Shown here one piece after another: positions 20,564-30,732 of a stretch of 64,000 nt of DNA. This DNA is from Mycolicibacterium rutilum (GTDB lineage: Bacteria > Actinomycetota > Actinomycetes > Mycobacteriales > Mycobacteriaceae). A model generated the notes under the pieces. The model was given only the letters and a program-made list of their open reading frames with translations. It ran no database searches and was not told the DNA's origin. Position 1 is the stretch's first letter; each line of letters starts with the position of its first letter. The stretch spans positions 4,898,001-4,962,000 of the forward strand of contig NZ_LT629971.1 in the NCBI RefSeq assembly GCF_900108565.1, read 5' to 3'. A program made the translations under genes and the position numbers.

Positions 20564-21952
20564 TTAGAGGTTGCCGCCGCTGGTGCTGAACCGCGACTCC
20601 GCCGCGGCCACGAACCGCGCGATCGCCCTGGGGTGTGCGGCGGGGTGGGTGTGCAGGTACCCCGCGTGCACTCCCCCGTCGACCGCGCCGTCGCGCCGGC
20701 CGCCGACGTTCCCGCCGGCGAACACCCACGCCGGGGCGTAACTGTCGGCGAAAGAAACTGCGGTGCGGTGAAATTCGTGGCCCATCACCCGGTCACCCAC
20801 GGCGTGCAGCGGTGAGTCGCTGACGACGACGGCCTCGCGGTAGCCCAGCGTGAGGCGGTCGGTGAAGCGCGCGGAGCCCTTCAGCACCCCGCACATCGGG
20901 TGGCCGTCGAGGTCGTCGAGCAGGTAGGTCAGCCCCGCACATTCGGCGTGCACCGGCGCTCCGGTGGCCGCCAGTGCTCGGATCTGCGCGCGCACCGGTT
21001 CGTTGGCCGACAACTCGGCGACGAACTCCTCGGGGAAACCTCCGGGTACGACGAGGGCGGCGGTGTCGGCGGGCAACTCGTCGGTGAGCGGGTCGAAGTC
21101 GACGACGTCGGCGCCCGCGGCGGTGAGCAGTTCGCGGTGCTCGCGGTAGCCGAATGTGAACGCCTTGCCCGCGCCGAGCGCGACCGTCGCGCGACCGCCG
21201 CCGTCCGTCGCCGCCTCGGCGGACCAGGGTTCGGCGGCCACCCGGCTGTCGGCCAGCGCGGCGAGCGCGACGAGGTCGACGTGGCGACCGACGAGCGCGG
21301 TCATCGCCTCGACCGCAGCACGGGCGCGCTCGCCGTGCTCGGTCGCGGTGACCAAGCCCAGATGCCGTGCCGGAACGGATAACTCGTCGGCCCGCGGGAT
21401 CGCGCCAAGGACGGATACACCGGCGTGTTCGCAGGCCTGCCGCAGCACCTCCTCGTGCCGCGGGGAGCCGACGCGGTTGAGGATCACCCCGGCGACGCGC
21501 ACCGAGGTGTCGAACGTCGAAAACCCGTGCAGCAGAGCGGCGATGCTGTGGCTCTGCCCGCGGGCGTCGACCACCATGACGACCGGCGCGCCGAGCAGCC
21601 GCGCCACGTGCGCGGTCGACCCGAACGCGGTGCCCGCCGAGCCCTCGGCGATGCGGCCGTCGAACATGCCCATCACGCCTTCGATGACGGCGATGTCGGC
21701 GTCGCGGCTGCCGTGCCGGTACAGCGGCCCGATCAGCGACTCGCCCTGCAACACCGGGTCGAGGTTGCGGCCGGGCCGGTGCGTCGCGAGGGCGTGATAA
21801 CCGGGGTCGATGTAGTCAGGGCCGACCTTGAACGGCGCGACGGTCCGGCCCGCCCGGCGCAGCGCGCCCATGAGACCCGTTGCAACGGTGGTCTTTCCGC
21901 TGCCGGAAGCCGGCGCGGCGATCACCACACCGGGCGCCGACCTGCTCACCAC
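20564..21952 (-). CDS. cobB: cobyrinate a,c-diamide synthase
   Basis: 462 residues. The ATP-binding N-terminal half has the P-loop APASGSGKTTVATGL and PDYIDPGYH; the C-terminal glutaminase domain has nucleophile Cys in PVHAECAGLTYLLDD and a likely catalytic His in MGHEFHRT. It amidates the a and c side chains of cobyrinate (or hydrogenobyrinate) with glutamine. It overlaps cobO: GTG 21952 (7 bases) or GTG 21949 (GTGA, 4 bases) are both possible starts. Confidence 0.94.
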   Translation of the reverse strand: MVSRSAPGVVIAAPASGSGKTTVATGLMGALRRAGRTVAPFKVGPDYIDPGYHALATHRPGRNLDPVLQGESLIGPLYRHGSRDADIAVIEGVMGMFDGRIAEGSAGTAFGSTAHVARLLGAPVVMVVDARGQSHSIAALLHGFSTFDTSVRVAGVILNRVGSPRHEEVLRQACEHAGVSVLGAIPRADELSVPARHLGLVTATEHGERARAAVEAMTALVGRHVDLVALAALADSRVAAEPWSAEAATDGGGRATVALGAGKAFTFGYREHRELLTAAGADVVDFDPLTDELPADTAALVVPGGFPEEFVAELSANEPVRAQIRALAATGAPVHAECAGLTYLLDDLDGHPMCGVLKGSARFTDRLTLGYREAVVVSDSPLHAVGDRVMGHEFHRTAVSFADSYAPAWVFAGGNVGGRRDGAVDGGVHAGYLHTHPAAHPRAIARFVAAAESRFSTSGGNL

Positions 21953-22560
21953 TCAATGCCCTTCTGGCCTTTGCGGCCGGCGTCCATCGGGTGTTTGACC
22001 TTCGTCATCTCGGTCACCAGGTCGGCCGCGTCGAGCAGCGCCTGCGGGGCGTCGCGGCCGGTGATCACCACATGCTGGGTGCCGGGGCGCCCGGCGAGCG
22101 TGGCGATCACCTCGTCGACGTCGATCCATCCCCACTTCAGCGGGTAGGTGAACTCGTCGAGCACGTAGAAGTCGTGTCGCTGCTCGGCGAGCCGGCGCGT
22201 GATCTCCGCCCAGCCTTCGGCGGCGGCTGCAGCGTGGTCGACTTCGTCACCGTGCTTGCGCGACCAGGACCAGCCCGAGCCCATCTTGTGCCACTGCACC
22301 GGCCCGCCGACGCCGTGTTCGTCGTGCAGCCTGCCCAGTTCGCGGAACGCCGCCTCCTCGCCGACCTTCCACTTCGCGCTCTTGACGAACTGGAACACGC
22401 CGATGTCGAAGCCCTGGTTCCACGCCCGCAGCGCCATGCCGAACGCCGCGGTGGACTTGCCCTTGCCGGCGCCGGTGTGCACGGCGAGCAGCGGGGCGTT
22501 GCGGCGCGCGCGGGTGGTCAAGCCGTCGTCGGGGATGGTGAGCGGTTGGCCCTGCGGCAT
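21946..22560 (-). CDS. cobO: cob(I)yrinic acid a,c-diamide adenosyltransferase
   Basis: 204 residues of the CobA/CobO P-loop family: HTGAGKGKSTAAFGMALRA near residue 30, FVKSAKWKVGE, a Walker-B-like FYVLDEFTYPLKWGW, and VITGRDAPQALLDAADLVTEM. It transfers the 5'-deoxyadenosyl group from ATP to the corrinoid cobalt. The product of cobB is its substrate, matching gene order. It starts 13 bases after the Mg-chelatase-like gene. Confidence 0.95.
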   Translation of the reverse strand: MPQGQPLTIPDDGLTTRARRNAPLLAVHTGAGKGKSTAAFGMALRAWNQGFDIGVFQFVKSAKWKVGEEAAFRELGRLHDEHGVGGPVQWHKMGSGWSWSRKHGDEVDHAAAAAEGWAEITRRLAEQRHDFYVLDEFTYPLKWGWIDVDEVIATLAGRPGTQHVVITGRDAPQALLDAADLVTEMTKVKHPMDAGRKGQKGIEW

Positions 22561-22573
22561 CGGTGACTCCTCG

Positions 22574-24400
22574 TCAGGCGGCGGTGCGGACGACGTCGGT
22601 CAGGCTGTCGGCGCGCAGCTGGGCCAGCCGCACCGCCGGGGCGCCCAGCTGCCGGGCCAGCTCCTCGGCCAACCCCAGTCGCACATAGGACGTTTCACAG
22701 TCGACGACCACCGCCGCGGCGCCTTCGGCGACCAGCCGCGCGGCGGCTTCGCGGGTGCGGCCCAACGGATTCGGGCCGCCGGTGGCGCGCCCGTCGGTGA
22801 GCACCACCACCAGGCTGCGGCGTGCTCGGTCGCGCGCCTTTTCCCGCACCACGACGTCGCGGGCCGTCAGCAGGCCCTGCGCCAGCGGCGTCTTGCCGCC
22901 GGTGGCGAAGCGCGCCAGCCGCCGCGACGCGATGTGCACCGACGACGTCGGCGGCAGCAGCAGCTGGGCCTCCTGCTGACGGAACGTCACCACGGCCACC
23001 TTGTCGCGGCGTTGGTAGGCGTCGCGCAGCAGCGACAGCGTCGCGCCGCTGACCGCCGACATCCGGTCGCGCGCGGCCATCGACCCCGACGCGTCGACGA
23101 CGAAGATCACCAGGTTGCCCTCGCGGCCCTCGCGAACCGCACGGCGCACGTCGCCGGGTTGCGGCCGCGGCACTCCCGGCACCCGCTGGCGCTCGACCGC
23201 GGCGAGCAGCGTGCCGAACACGTGGACCCCGTATCCGGGTTCGGCGCCGGAGCTCGCCGCGATGGTCTTGCCGGTGCGGTTGCGCGCCCGTGAGCGACGG
23301 CCCGGCGCACCCTCGCCGACCCCGGGCACCACCAGCGATCGCGTGCGAAACGTCGCCGACGGCGCCGCGCTGGGCCGCGAGCCGCCGCCTGAATTCTGTT
23401 GCGAAGAAGCTGTTTCCGATTCGCTTTCCGACGACGAGGATCCGCCGCCGGGCGGGTCGGGTTCCGGTTCGTGGTCCTGGTCGGCGGCCTCGCCCGCTTC
23501 GGCCATCGCGTCGTCCAACTGGCCAGGGTCCAACCCCGGATCGTCGAAGGGATCGCGACGGCGGCGGTGCGGCAGCGCGAGTTCGGCGGCGACCCTGACG
23601 TCCTCCTCGGTCACGGTGTCCGCGCCGCGCCAGGCCGCGTGCGCCACGGCCGTCCGGGCGACGACGAGGTCGGCGCGCATCCCGTCGACGTCGAACGCCG
23701 CACACAAGGCGGCGATCCGCCGTAACTCCTTGTCCGGCAACACCACCGAGTCGACCGAGGCGCGCGCCGCGGCGATCCGCCGGGCCAGCTCGGCGTCGGC
23801 GTCGGCGTGGCGACCCACGAACGCGTCGGGGTCGGACTCGAACTCCATGCGCTGCCGGATCACCTCGACGCGCACGTCCACATCGCGCGAGGCGCGCACA
23901 TCGACGGTCAACCCGAACCGGTCGAGCAACTGCGGACGCAGCTCGCCCTCTTCGGGATTCATCGTGCCGATCAGCACGAAGCGGGCGTCGTGGCTGTGCG
24001 AGACGCCGTCGCGTTCCACGTGCACCCGGCCCATCGCCGCGGCGTCGAGCAGCACATCGACGAGATGGTCGTGCAACAGGTTGACCTCGTCGACGTAGAG
24101 CACACCGTTGTGGGCGCGCGCCAGCAGTCCCGGCGAGAACGCATGTTCGCCGTCGCGCAGCACCTTCTGCAGGTCCAGCGAGCCGACCACCCGGTCCTCG
24201 GTCGCGCCGATCGGCAACTCGACGAGACGGCCGTCGCCGATGGCCTCGAGCACCCGGGCCAGGCCGCGCACGGCCGTCGACTTCGCGGTGCCCTTCTCCC
24301 CGCGGATCAGCACGCCGCCGATGTCGGGCCGGATCGCGCACAGCACCAGCGCCAGCCGCAGTTGGTCGTGTCCGACGAGGGCGCTGAACGGATAGGTCAC
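22574..24400 (-). CDS. Mg-chelatase-like AAA+ ATPase with VWA domain (ChlI/ChlD type)
   Basis: 608 residues. The N-terminal AAA+ module is ChlI-like: Walker [16 protein letters not shown] near residue 36, Walker [12 protein letters not shown], sensor [17 protein letters not shown]. An acidic Pro/Ser linker follows (about residues 305-345) and then a C-terminal von Willebrand A domain with MIDAS motif DASGSMAA near residue 425. This is the fused I-D subunit type found beside cobalamin genes in mycobacteria. It probably serves metal insertion with a CobN-like large subunit encoded elsewhere; that role is inferred from context. It overlaps the GNAT gene by four bases (GTGA). Confidence 0.85.
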   Translation of the reverse strand: MTYPFSALVGHDQLRLALVLCAIRPDIGGVLIRGEKGTAKSTAVRGLARVLEAIGDGRLVELPIGATEDRVVGSLDLQKVLRDGEHAFSPGLLARAHNGVLYVDEVNLLHDHLVDVLLDAAAMGRVHVERDGVSHSHDARFVLIGTMNPEEGELRPQLLDRFGLTVDVRASRDVDVRVEVIRQRMEFESDPDAFVGRHADADAELARRIAAARASVDSVVLPDKELRRIAALCAAFDVDGMRADLVVARTAVAHAAWRGADTVTEEDVRVAAELALPHRRRRDPFDDPGLDPGQLDDAMAEAGEAADQDHEPEPDPPGGGSSSSESESETASSQQNSGGGSRPSAAPSATFRTRSLVVPGVGEGAPGRRSRARNRTGKTIAASSGAEPGYGVHVFGTLLAAVERQRVPGVPRPQPGDVRRAVREGREGNLVIFVVDASGSMAARDRMSAVSGATLSLLRDAYQRRDKVAVVTFRQQEAQLLLPPTSSVHIASRRLARFATGGKTPLAQGLLTARDVVVREKARDRARRSLVVVLTDGRATGGPNPLGRTREAAARLVAEGAAAVVVDCETSYVRLGLAEELARQLGAPAVRLAQLRADSLTDVVRTAA

Positions 24401-24843
24401 GGCTTCAGCATAGGGACGTGCGGAATGCCGTCCTCCAGGAACTCCTCACCGTCGCGGACGAAGCCCAACCGGGCGTACATGTCGGCCAGGTAGGTCTGCG
24501 CGTCGATTCGGCACGGGTAGTCGCCGACCTCGGCCAGCGCGGCCTGCAGCAGTCGGGTGCTGTGCCCGTGCCCGCGGGCCTCGCGCTGGGTGCAGACCCG
24601 GCCGATGCGGAACTCCTTCTGCCCGCCCGGATGTTCCTCCATCAACCGCAGTGTGCAGATGACCTCGCCGGCAGGCGTTTCCAGCCAGAAATGACGGGTC
24701 TCGGCGAGCAGGTCGCGGCCGTCGAGTTCCGGGTACGGCGTGGCCTGTTCGACGACGAACACCTCGACCCGCAGCTTGAGCAGTTCGTACAGCGTCGCGG
24801 CGTCGAGGTCCTTGGCCCAGCTGCGCCGCAGCATCACCGTCAT
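24397..24843 (-). CDS. GNAT-family N-acetyltransferase (ElaA-like)
   Basis: 148 residues with the ElaA-type N-terminus ([35 protein letters not shown]) and the acetyl-CoA loop [20 protein letters not shown]. It is cytoplasmic; the acceptor substrate is unknown. The ATG at 24843 overlaps the mqo stop (ATGA) and its stop overlaps the start of the chelatase gene, so mqo, this gene and the chelatase gene are translationally coupled. Confidence 0.85.
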   Translation of the reverse strand: MTVMLRRSWAKDLDAATLYELLKLRVEVFVVEQATPYPELDGRDLLAETRHFWLETPAGEVICTLRLMEEHPGGQKEFRIGRVCTQREARGHGHSTRLLQAALAEVGDYPCRIDAQTYLADMYARLGFVRDGEEFLEDGIPHVPMLKP

Positions 24844-26345
24844 TCCACGGCCACCGTGGCGTGCTCCTCGAGCCGTAGCACCCGCGACCCCCAGGCCCAC
24901 ACCTCGTCGAACAGCGCGGGCTCGGCGGACAGTTCGACGTTGAGCGACGGCACCATCTCCTTGAGCTTAGGCAGCCACGCCTGATAGCGCTGGCCGAAGC
25001 AGCGCTGCATCACGTCGAGCATCGCCGGTACCGCCGTCGACGCGCCCGGTGACGCGCCGAGCAGGCCCGCGATCGTGCCGTCGCCGGCGGCCAGCACCGT
25101 GGTACCGAAATCCAGCACGCCTTTGCCCTTGGCGCCGCAGATGACCTGCACGCGTTGGCCGGCGACGTTCAGCTCCCAGTCGGATTCGGTTGCTCTGGGG
25201 GCGAATTCACGCAGTGCGCCGATCCGTTCGGCGTCCGAGAGCATCAGCTGGCCGATCAGGTACTTCAGCAAGCCGAACTGGGTGAGCGCGACGTTGGCCA
25301 TCGACGCGACGTTGTTCAGCGTGATCGACTCGGGCAGGTCCAGGATGTCGCCCTGCTTGAGGAACTTCGGCGACCACCCGGCGAACGGGCCGAACAGCAG
25401 CCAGGACTTGCCGTTGATGACGCGGGCGTCCAGATGGGGAACCGACATCGGCGGTGCGCCCACCGGCGGCTGGCCGTACACCTTGGCCCGGTGCGCCGCG
25501 GTCAGCGCCGACACGTTGGTGCGCAGGAACTTGCCGCTGACCGGGAAGCCGCCGAAGCCCTTGGCCTCCTTCATGCCCGCCTTCTGCAGCAGGTTCAGCG
25601 CCCCGCCGCCGGCGCCGACGAACACGAACTTCGCGCGCAGCTTGCTGGTCTGCCCGGTGCGCAGGTTGGCCAGCTTCAGCGTCCAGGTGCCGTCGGACTC
25701 CTGGCGCAGGTCGCGCACCTCGTGGCCGAACCGGGTGGTCATCCCGCGCTGGGCGACGTAGCCGATGAGTTGGCGCGACAACGCACCGAAGTCGACGTCG
25801 GTGCCGTGCTGCGACCAGTTCAGTGCCACCGGGTGGGCGAAGTCGCGCCGCTCGGCCATCAGCGGCAGCCGGCGGGCGAACTCGGTCTCGTCGTCGATGT
25901 ACTCCATGCCCGCGAACAGCGGGTTGGGCGAGAGCGTGTCGTAGCGGCGCCGCAGGTACTTCACGTTGTCGGCGCCGTGCACGAAACTCACGTGCGGGAT
26001 CGGGTTGACGAAGCTGCGCGGGTCGGTGATGACCCCGTTCTCCACGGCGTACGCCCAGAACTGGCGGGTCACCTGGAACTGCTCGTTGACGCGCACGGCC
26101 TTGCTGATGTCGATGGAGCCGTCGGGCTTCTGCGGCGTGTAGTTGAGTTCGCACAGCGCCGAATGTCCTGTGCCGGCGTTGTTCCACGCGTCGCTGCTCT
26201 CGGCGGCCGCGGCGTCAAGGCGTTCGACGAGGGTGATCGACCAATCCGGCTCCAGCAGCCGCAGCAGGGTGCCCAGCGTGCCGCTCATGATGCCCGCGCC
26301 GACGAGCACCACGTCCGTCGTCGTTGTGTTCTCAGACACTGACAA
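24840..26345 (-). CDS. mqo: malate:quinone oxidoreductase
   Basis: 501 residues. The FAD-binding N-terminus is [17 protein letters not shown], followed by the family signatures [19 protein letters not shown] and [16 protein letters not shown]. This peripheral membrane flavoenzyme oxidises malate to oxaloacetate and passes electrons to menaquinone. TTG 26345 has a GGAGG site six bases upstream; GTG 26339 is an alternative. TTGGAA (26400-26405, minus) and TAACCT (26379-26384, minus) with a 15-base spacer could be its promoter, at low confidence. Confidence 0.95.
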   Translation of the reverse strand: MSVSENTTTTDVVLVGAGIMSGTLGTLLRLLEPDWSITLVERLDAAAAESSDAWNNAGTGHSALCELNYTPQKPDGSIDISKAVRVNEQFQVTRQFWAYAVENGVITDPRSFVNPIPHVSFVHGADNVKYLRRRYDTLSPNPLFAGMEYIDDETEFARRLPLMAERRDFAHPVALNWSQHGTDVDFGALSRQLIGYVAQRGMTTRFGHEVRDLRQESDGTWTLKLANLRTGQTSKLRAKFVFVGAGGGALNLLQKAGMKEAKGFGGFPVSGKFLRTNVSALTAAHRAKVYGQPPVGAPPMSVPHLDARVINGKSWLLFGPFAGWSPKFLKQGDILDLPESITLNNVASMANVALTQFGLLKYLIGQLMLSDAERIGALREFAPRATESDWELNVAGQRVQVICGAKGKGVLDFGTTVLAAGDGTIAGLLGASPGASTAVPAMLDVMQRCFGQRYQAWLPKLKEMVPSLNVELSAEPALFDEVWAWGSRVLRLEEHATVAVE

Positions 26346-26444
26346 TCACTTCCTCCGACAGGGCCGATGACGAAGCACAGGTTAGCCCGCACGGCCCTTT
26401 TCCAATCCCCTCGCTTGACCTGGTCGCGGACTACTGTTGCGGGG

Positions 26445-27452
26445 GTGCCGGAGTGGAAGGCTGACGTGCTGCCCGGATATCGGCAGCACACGATGGCGCT
26501 GGGGGCGGACCCGGACGGGGAGGGCGACCTGGTCGCCACGCTGGTGCGCCGCGGTGACCCCGACCCGTCGGCCGCTCGCGCGGTGCTGCTGGTGCACGGT
26601 TTCACCGACTACTTCTTCAACACCGATCTCGCCGACCACCTCGCGGCCCGCGGCTTCGCCTTCTACGCCATCGACCTGCACAAATGTGGACGGTCGTGGC
26701 GGGAGGGGCAGACCCCGCACTTCACCACCGACCTGGCCCGCTACGACGTGGAGCTGGGCCGGGCGCTCGACGTGATCGCCGAGGAGTCCCCGGCCGATGT
26801 GCTGGTGTACGGGCATTCGGCGGGCGGGCTGATCGTGTCGCTGTGGCTGGACCGGCTGCGCAGCCGCGGCCTGACCCGCCGCCGCCGGGTGACGGGTTTG
26901 GTGCTCAACAGCCCGTGGCTGGACCTGCAGGGCCCGGCGCTGCTGCGTGCGGCGCCGACGACCGCGGCGATCGGCGCGGCGTCGCGGTTCCGCAACCGGC
27001 TGGTGGTGCGGACGCCGACGCCGGGCGGCTACGGCACCACCTTGCACCGCGACTACCACGGCGACTTCGACTACGACCTGCGGTGGAAGCCGATCGGCGG
27101 TTTTCCGGTGACGCTGGGGTGGATCCGCGCGATCCGGCGCGGCCACGCCAAACTGCACCGCGGGCTCGACGTCGGCGTGCCGAACCTCATTCTGCGCTCG
27201 GACCGCAGCGTGCGTGAGGCGAACAATCCGGACGCGATCCAGCGCGGCGACGCGGTGCTCGACGTCCGGCAGATCGCGCGCTGGGCCGGCTGCATCGGCA
27301 ACCGCACCACGGTCGTGCCGATCGTCGACGCCAAACACGACGTCTTCCTGTCGTTGCCCGAGCCGCGCCGGGCGGCCTACCGAGAACTGGACGGCTGGTT
27401 GGACTGGTACATGCGCGAGACATCCGACGCCGCCCACTCACAAGGAGGTTGA
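26445..27452 (+). CDS. alpha/beta hydrolase, lysophospholipase-like (Rv2854-like)
   Basis: 335 residues of the alpha/beta hydrolase fold: oxyanion region VLLVHGFTDYFFN, nucleophile elbow YGHSAGGLIVSLW (Ser within GHSAG) and a C-terminal His in DAKHDVFLSL. No signal peptide from GTG 26445; an ATG at 26367 would add 26 residues that do not look conserved. Probably a lipase or esterase with unknown substrate. It sits four bases before mtr on the same strand, a pairing also found in M. tuberculosis. The divergent mqo gene is 99 bases away. Confidence 0.83.
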   Translation: MPEWKADVLPGYRQHTMALGADPDGEGDLVATLVRRGDPDPSAARAVLLVHGFTDYFFNTDLADHLAARGFAFYAIDLHKCGRSWREGQTPHFTTDLARYDVELGRALDVIAEESPADVLVYGHSAGGLIVSLWLDRLRSRGLTRRRRVTGLVLNSPWLDLQGPALLRAAPTTAAIGAASRFRNRLVVRTPTPGGYGTTLHRDYHGDFDYDLRWKPIGGFPVTLGWIRAIRRGHAKLHRGLDVGVPNLILRSDRSVREANNPDAIQRGDAVLDVRQIARWAGCIGNRTTVVPIVDAKHDVFLSLPEPRRAAYRELDGWLDWYMRETSDAAHSQGG

Positions 27453-27456
27453 GCCC

Positions 27457-28872
27457 GTGGCCCACTTCGACATCGCGATCATCGGAACCGGTTCCGGCAA
27501 CTCGATTCTCGACGAGCGCTACACCGACAAGAAGATCGCGATCTGCGAGCAGAGTGTGTTCGGCGGTACCTGTCTCAACGTCGGCTGCATCCCGACGAAG
27601 ATGTTCGTCTACGCCGCGGGCATCGCCGACGATGTCCGAAACGCCGCGCGCTACGGGGTCGACGCCCACATCGACGCGGTGCGCTGGCCCGACATCGTCT
27701 CGCGGGTGTTCGGGCGGATCGATCCGCTGGCGCTCGGCGGTGAGAACTACCGGCGGGCTTCGCCGAACGTGGAGGTGTTCTCCAGCCACACCCGGTTCCG
27801 GCCGTCGACTGCCGACGGCCGCCACGCGCTGCGCACCGACGACGGCGACGAGTTCACCGCCGACCAGGTCGTCATCGCGGCCGGTTCGCGGGTGACCGTT
27901 CCCGAAGCGGTGACCGAATGCGGTGTGCCGTACCACACCAGCGACACCATCATGCGGATCACCGAGGTGCCCGAGCACATCATCATCGTCGGCGGCGGAT
28001 ACGTCGCCTGCGAGTTCGCCCACGTCTTCTCGGCGCTGGGCAGCCGGGTGACACTGCTGATCCGCGGCGCCACGCTGCTGCGCGGCCACGACGACGACAT
28101 CGCGATGCGCTTCACCGACCTGGCTTCCAAGAAGTGGGAGGTCCGCAACCATCACGAACTCGCCGACGCCCGCAAGGTCGGTGACGGTGTCGAAATCACC
28201 TGTCAGGACGGGTCGAAACTGCGCGGCGACGTGCTGTTGGTGGCGACCGGACGCGTCCCCAACGGCGATCAGCTCGACGCCCATCATGCGGGTGTGAAAG
28301 TCACCGCGAGCGGGCAGGTTGTCGTCGACGAGTTCCAACGGACAACGGCGCGGGGCATTTTCGCGCTCGGTGACGTGTCGTCGGACTTCCAGCTCAAGCA
28401 CGTCGCCAACCACGAGGCCCGGGTCGTCAAGCACAACCTGCTGCAGGACTGGGACGACACCGAGGCGATGATGCCCGCCAACCACCGCCATGTGCCGTCG
28501 GCGGTGTTCACCGATCCGCAGATCGCCACCGTCGGGTTGACCGAGAACCAGGCGCGGGCACAGGGATACCGGATCAAGGTCAAGATCCAGGATTACAGCG
28601 ACGTGGCCTACGGCTGGGCGATGGAGGACACCGTCGGGATCGCGAAGCTCATCGTCGACGACGACACCGGCCTGCTGCTCGGCGCGCACATCATGGGCCA
28701 TCAGGCCTCGTCGCTGATTCAGCCGGTCATCCAGGCGATGGCGTTCGACCTGCCCGCGCAGGAGATGGCCCGCGGCCAGTACTGGATCCATCCGGCGCTG
28801 CCCGAGGTCATCGAGAACGCGCTGTTGGCGCTGTGCGGCGAGCCGCCCTGGCCGCCCTCCCGGCGGCACTAA
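27457..28872 (+). CDS. mtr: mycothione reductase
   Basis: 471-residue FAD/NADPH disulfide oxidoreductase. The redox-active pair is in FGGTCLNVGCIPTKMFVYAA (CxxxxC), NADPH binding is near IIIVGGGYVACEFAH, FAD binding is at GIFALGDVSSDFQLKH, and the catalytic His-Glu dyad is in WIHPALPEVIENAL. It reduces mycothiol disulfide, the actinobacterial counterpart of glutathione disulfide. GTG 27457 has AAGGAGG nine bases upstream. Its stop codon overlaps that of the convergent cbiO gene. Confidence 0.96.
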   Translation: MAHFDIAIIGTGSGNSILDERYTDKKIAICEQSVFGGTCLNVGCIPTKMFVYAAGIADDVRNAARYGVDAHIDAVRWPDIVSRVFGRIDPLALGGENYRRASPNVEVFSSHTRFRPSTADGRHALRTDDGDEFTADQVVIAAGSRVTVPEAVTECGVPYHTSDTIMRITEVPEHIIIVGGGYVACEFAHVFSALGSRVTLLIRGATLLRGHDDDIAMRFTDLASKKWEVRNHHELADARKVGDGVEITCQDGSKLRGDVLLVATGRVPNGDQLDAHHAGVKVTASGQVVVDEFQRTTARGIFALGDVSSDFQLKHVANHEARVVKHNLLQDWDDTEAMMPANHRHVPSAVFTDPQIATVGLTENQARAQGYRIKVKIQDYSDVAYGWAMEDTVGIAKLIVDDDTGLLLGAHIMGHQASSLIQPVIQAMAFDLPAQEMARGQYWIHPALPEVIENALLALCGEPPWPPSRRH

Positions 28873-29603
28873 CCGCGCTGGACCTCGAACCCCCACGGCA
28901 GTTCGAGCCGGTGTGCGGCAAGCAGATCGGCGTCGGACAGGATGTCGGCGATCGGACCGTCGGCCACCACCGTGCCGCTGTCCATCACGACCGCGCGGTC
29001 ACACAGTTGGGCGGCATACGGCAGGTCGTGGGTGACGATCAGCATGGTGGCGTCGAGCTTGCTCAGCGTCTCGGCCAGCTCCCGGCGGGCGACGGGGTCG
29101 AGGTTGGCCGACGGTTCGTCGAGTACGAGAATCGCGGGCGCGCATGCCAGCACGGTCGCCAGCGCGGCGCGGCGGCGTTGTCCGGCCGACAGGTGGGTGG
29201 GGCTGCGGTCGGCTTGCTCGGTGAGCGACACGGTGGCCAGCGCCTCGCGGACCCGGGCGGCCAGTTCCTCGCCGCGCAGGCCGAAGTTCGCCGGACCGAA
29301 CGCCACGTCCTGCGCGACGGTCGGCATGAACAACTGGTCGTCGGGGTCCTGGAAGACCAGCCCGACGGACCTGCGTACATCGCGTAACGTCTTGCGGCCC
29401 ACGGTGATCCCGTTGACCTGCACGGTGCCCGAGGTCGCAGTGAGCACCCCGTTCAGATGCAGCATCAGCGTGGTCTTGCCTGCGCCGTTGGGGCCCAGTA
29501 CCGCGACCCGCTCCCCTGATTCCACCGTCAGGTCCACACCGTCGAGTGCCACATGCCCGTCCGGGTAGACGTGGCGCAGCGCCTGCACCGTGATCGCGGT
29601 CAT
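28869..29603 (-). CDS. cbiO: cobalt/nickel ECF transporter ATPase CbiO
   Basis: 244-residue ABC ATPase: Walker A LGPNGAGKTTLMLHLNG, Q-loop VGLVFQDPDDQLFMPTV (typical of ECF ATPases), signature THLSAGQRRRAALATVL, Walker B AILVLDEPSANLDP. It powers cobalt or nickel uptake together with the Q, N and M subunits encoded just upstream. The ATG at 29603 overlaps the cbiQ stop (ATGA). Confidence 0.93.
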   Translation of the reverse strand: MTAITVQALRHVYPDGHVALDGVDLTVESGERVAVLGPNGAGKTTLMLHLNGVLTATSGTVQVNGITVGRKTLRDVRRSVGLVFQDPDDQLFMPTVAQDVAFGPANFGLRGEELAARVREALATVSLTEQADRSPTHLSAGQRRRAALATVLACAPAILVLDEPSANLDPVARRELAETLSKLDATMLIVTHDLPYAAQLCDRAVVMDSGTVVADGPIADILSDADLLAAHRLELPWGFEVQRG

Positions 29604-30373
29604 CGCAGCACCCACGCCGTCGCCGCGACCACGACGGCGGCCGCCGCCGGGGTCATCACCGTCACCCACTGCGCCGCGACGGCCCGCGGTGGCGCACCGA
29701 TCACCGCGAGATCCGGTGCGCGGCCGTCGAACCCGCGGGACAGCATCGCGAGGTACACGCGCTCACCGCGCTCGTAGGACCGTAGGAACAGCGCGCCGAT
29801 CCCCTTGGCGATCGCCCCTGCCTGGTGCAGCGCGCGCGGTGAGTCGCCGCGCGAGATGCGGGCCATCCGCATCCGGCCGGCCTCGGCGCTGAGCAGGTCG
29901 ATGTAGCGGATCATCAGCACCAGCACCGAGGTCGCCACCGCGGGCACGCCCAGCCGGCCCAGCGCGGTGGGCAGTTCGGTGGTCGACGTGGTCGCCGCGA
30001 CGGTCAGCGCGGCCGCCACACCGAGGGTGCCCTTGACCACGATGCCCCACGCCGCCCACAGCCCGGATACCGAAAGCGCAACTCCGGCAACGTCGATGCG
30101 CTCACCGCCCTCGACGAACGGCAGCAACACGGCCAGCACCACGAACGGCGCCTCGATCAGCATGCGCGGCAGGATCCACCGCAGCGGAATCCGCGCCATC
30201 CGCCACACGCCCAGGATGATCACGGCGTAGACGGCGAACGGCCAGAACATCTCTCGCGGGGTGGCGACGACCGCGAGCACGAAGACGACCAGGCAGGCGA
30301 TCTTGACCTCGGCCGGCGCACGGTGCACGGTGGAGTCGTCGTGCCGGTACAGCGGGTGGGCGCCCGCACCCAT
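29600..30373 (-). CDS. cbiQ: cobalt/nickel ECF transporter transmembrane T subunit CbiQ
   Basis: 257 residues, with about five to six predicted membrane helices and the T-component coupling region TSVLVLMIRYIDLLSAEAGRMRMARISRG followed by LFLRSYERGERVYLAMLSRGF (the Ala-Arg-Gly-type coupling helices). It joins the ATPase to the substrate-binding M subunit. The gene lies two bases past the PDGLE gene. Confidence 0.92.
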   Translation of the reverse strand: MGAGAHPLYRHDDSTVHRAPAEVKIACLVVFVLAVVATPREMFWPFAVYAVIILGVWRMARIPLRWILPRMLIEAPFVVLAVLLPFVEGGERIDVAGVALSVSGLWAAWGIVVKGTLGVAAALTVAATTSTTELPTALGRLGVPAVATSVLVLMIRYIDLLSAEAGRMRMARISRGDSPRALHQAGAIAKGIGALFLRSYERGERVYLAMLSRGFDGRAPDLAVIGAPPRAVAAQWVTVMTPAAAAVVVAATAWVLR

Positions 30374-30375
30374 GG

Positions 30376-30732
30376 CTAGGTGCGGCTTTCGCCGGCGTCG
30401 GTCTTGCGGGTGCGCGCGATCAACCAGAACGCGGATCCGGCCACCACGACAGTGGCGAGCACGCCGATGATGCCTGCGACCCCGCCGGTGCCGTCGCGGC
30501 CTGCGACCGCGTAGTCGGCCAACGGGCTTGCCGCCAAACCGTGTTCGTCGGCGTGCTGAGCGATGCAGTCACCGGTCAGCTGTTCGCCGTCGGGGGTCTC
30601 CACCACGTCGCAACCACGCAGCGTCGTCGAATCCAGGCCGTCGGGGCTGGCGCTCGCGAAGTACGACACCACCCCGGCGATGAGCAGGGTGGCGACGGCG
30701 AAGGCCGCCCAGAATCGCCAGTGCGACCTCAT
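30376..30732 (-). CDS. PDGLE-domain (CbiN/NikN-like) subunit of the Co/Ni transporter
   Basis: 118 residues with two membrane helices (FWAAFAVATLLIAGVVSYFA near the start, GIIGVLATVVVAGSAFWLIA near the end) and a periplasmic loop starting SPDGLDSTTLRG, the PDGLE-type motif of N subunits. Such small subunits are needed for metal loading in CbiMNQO-type systems. The ATG at 30732 overlaps the cbiM stop by four bases (ATGA). Confidence 0.87.
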   Translation of the reverse strand: MRSHWRFWAAFAVATLLIAGVVSYFASASPDGLDSTTLRGCDVVETPDGEQLTGDCIAQHADEHGLAASPLADYAVAGRDGTGGVAGIIGVLATVVVAGSAFWLIARTRKTDAGESRT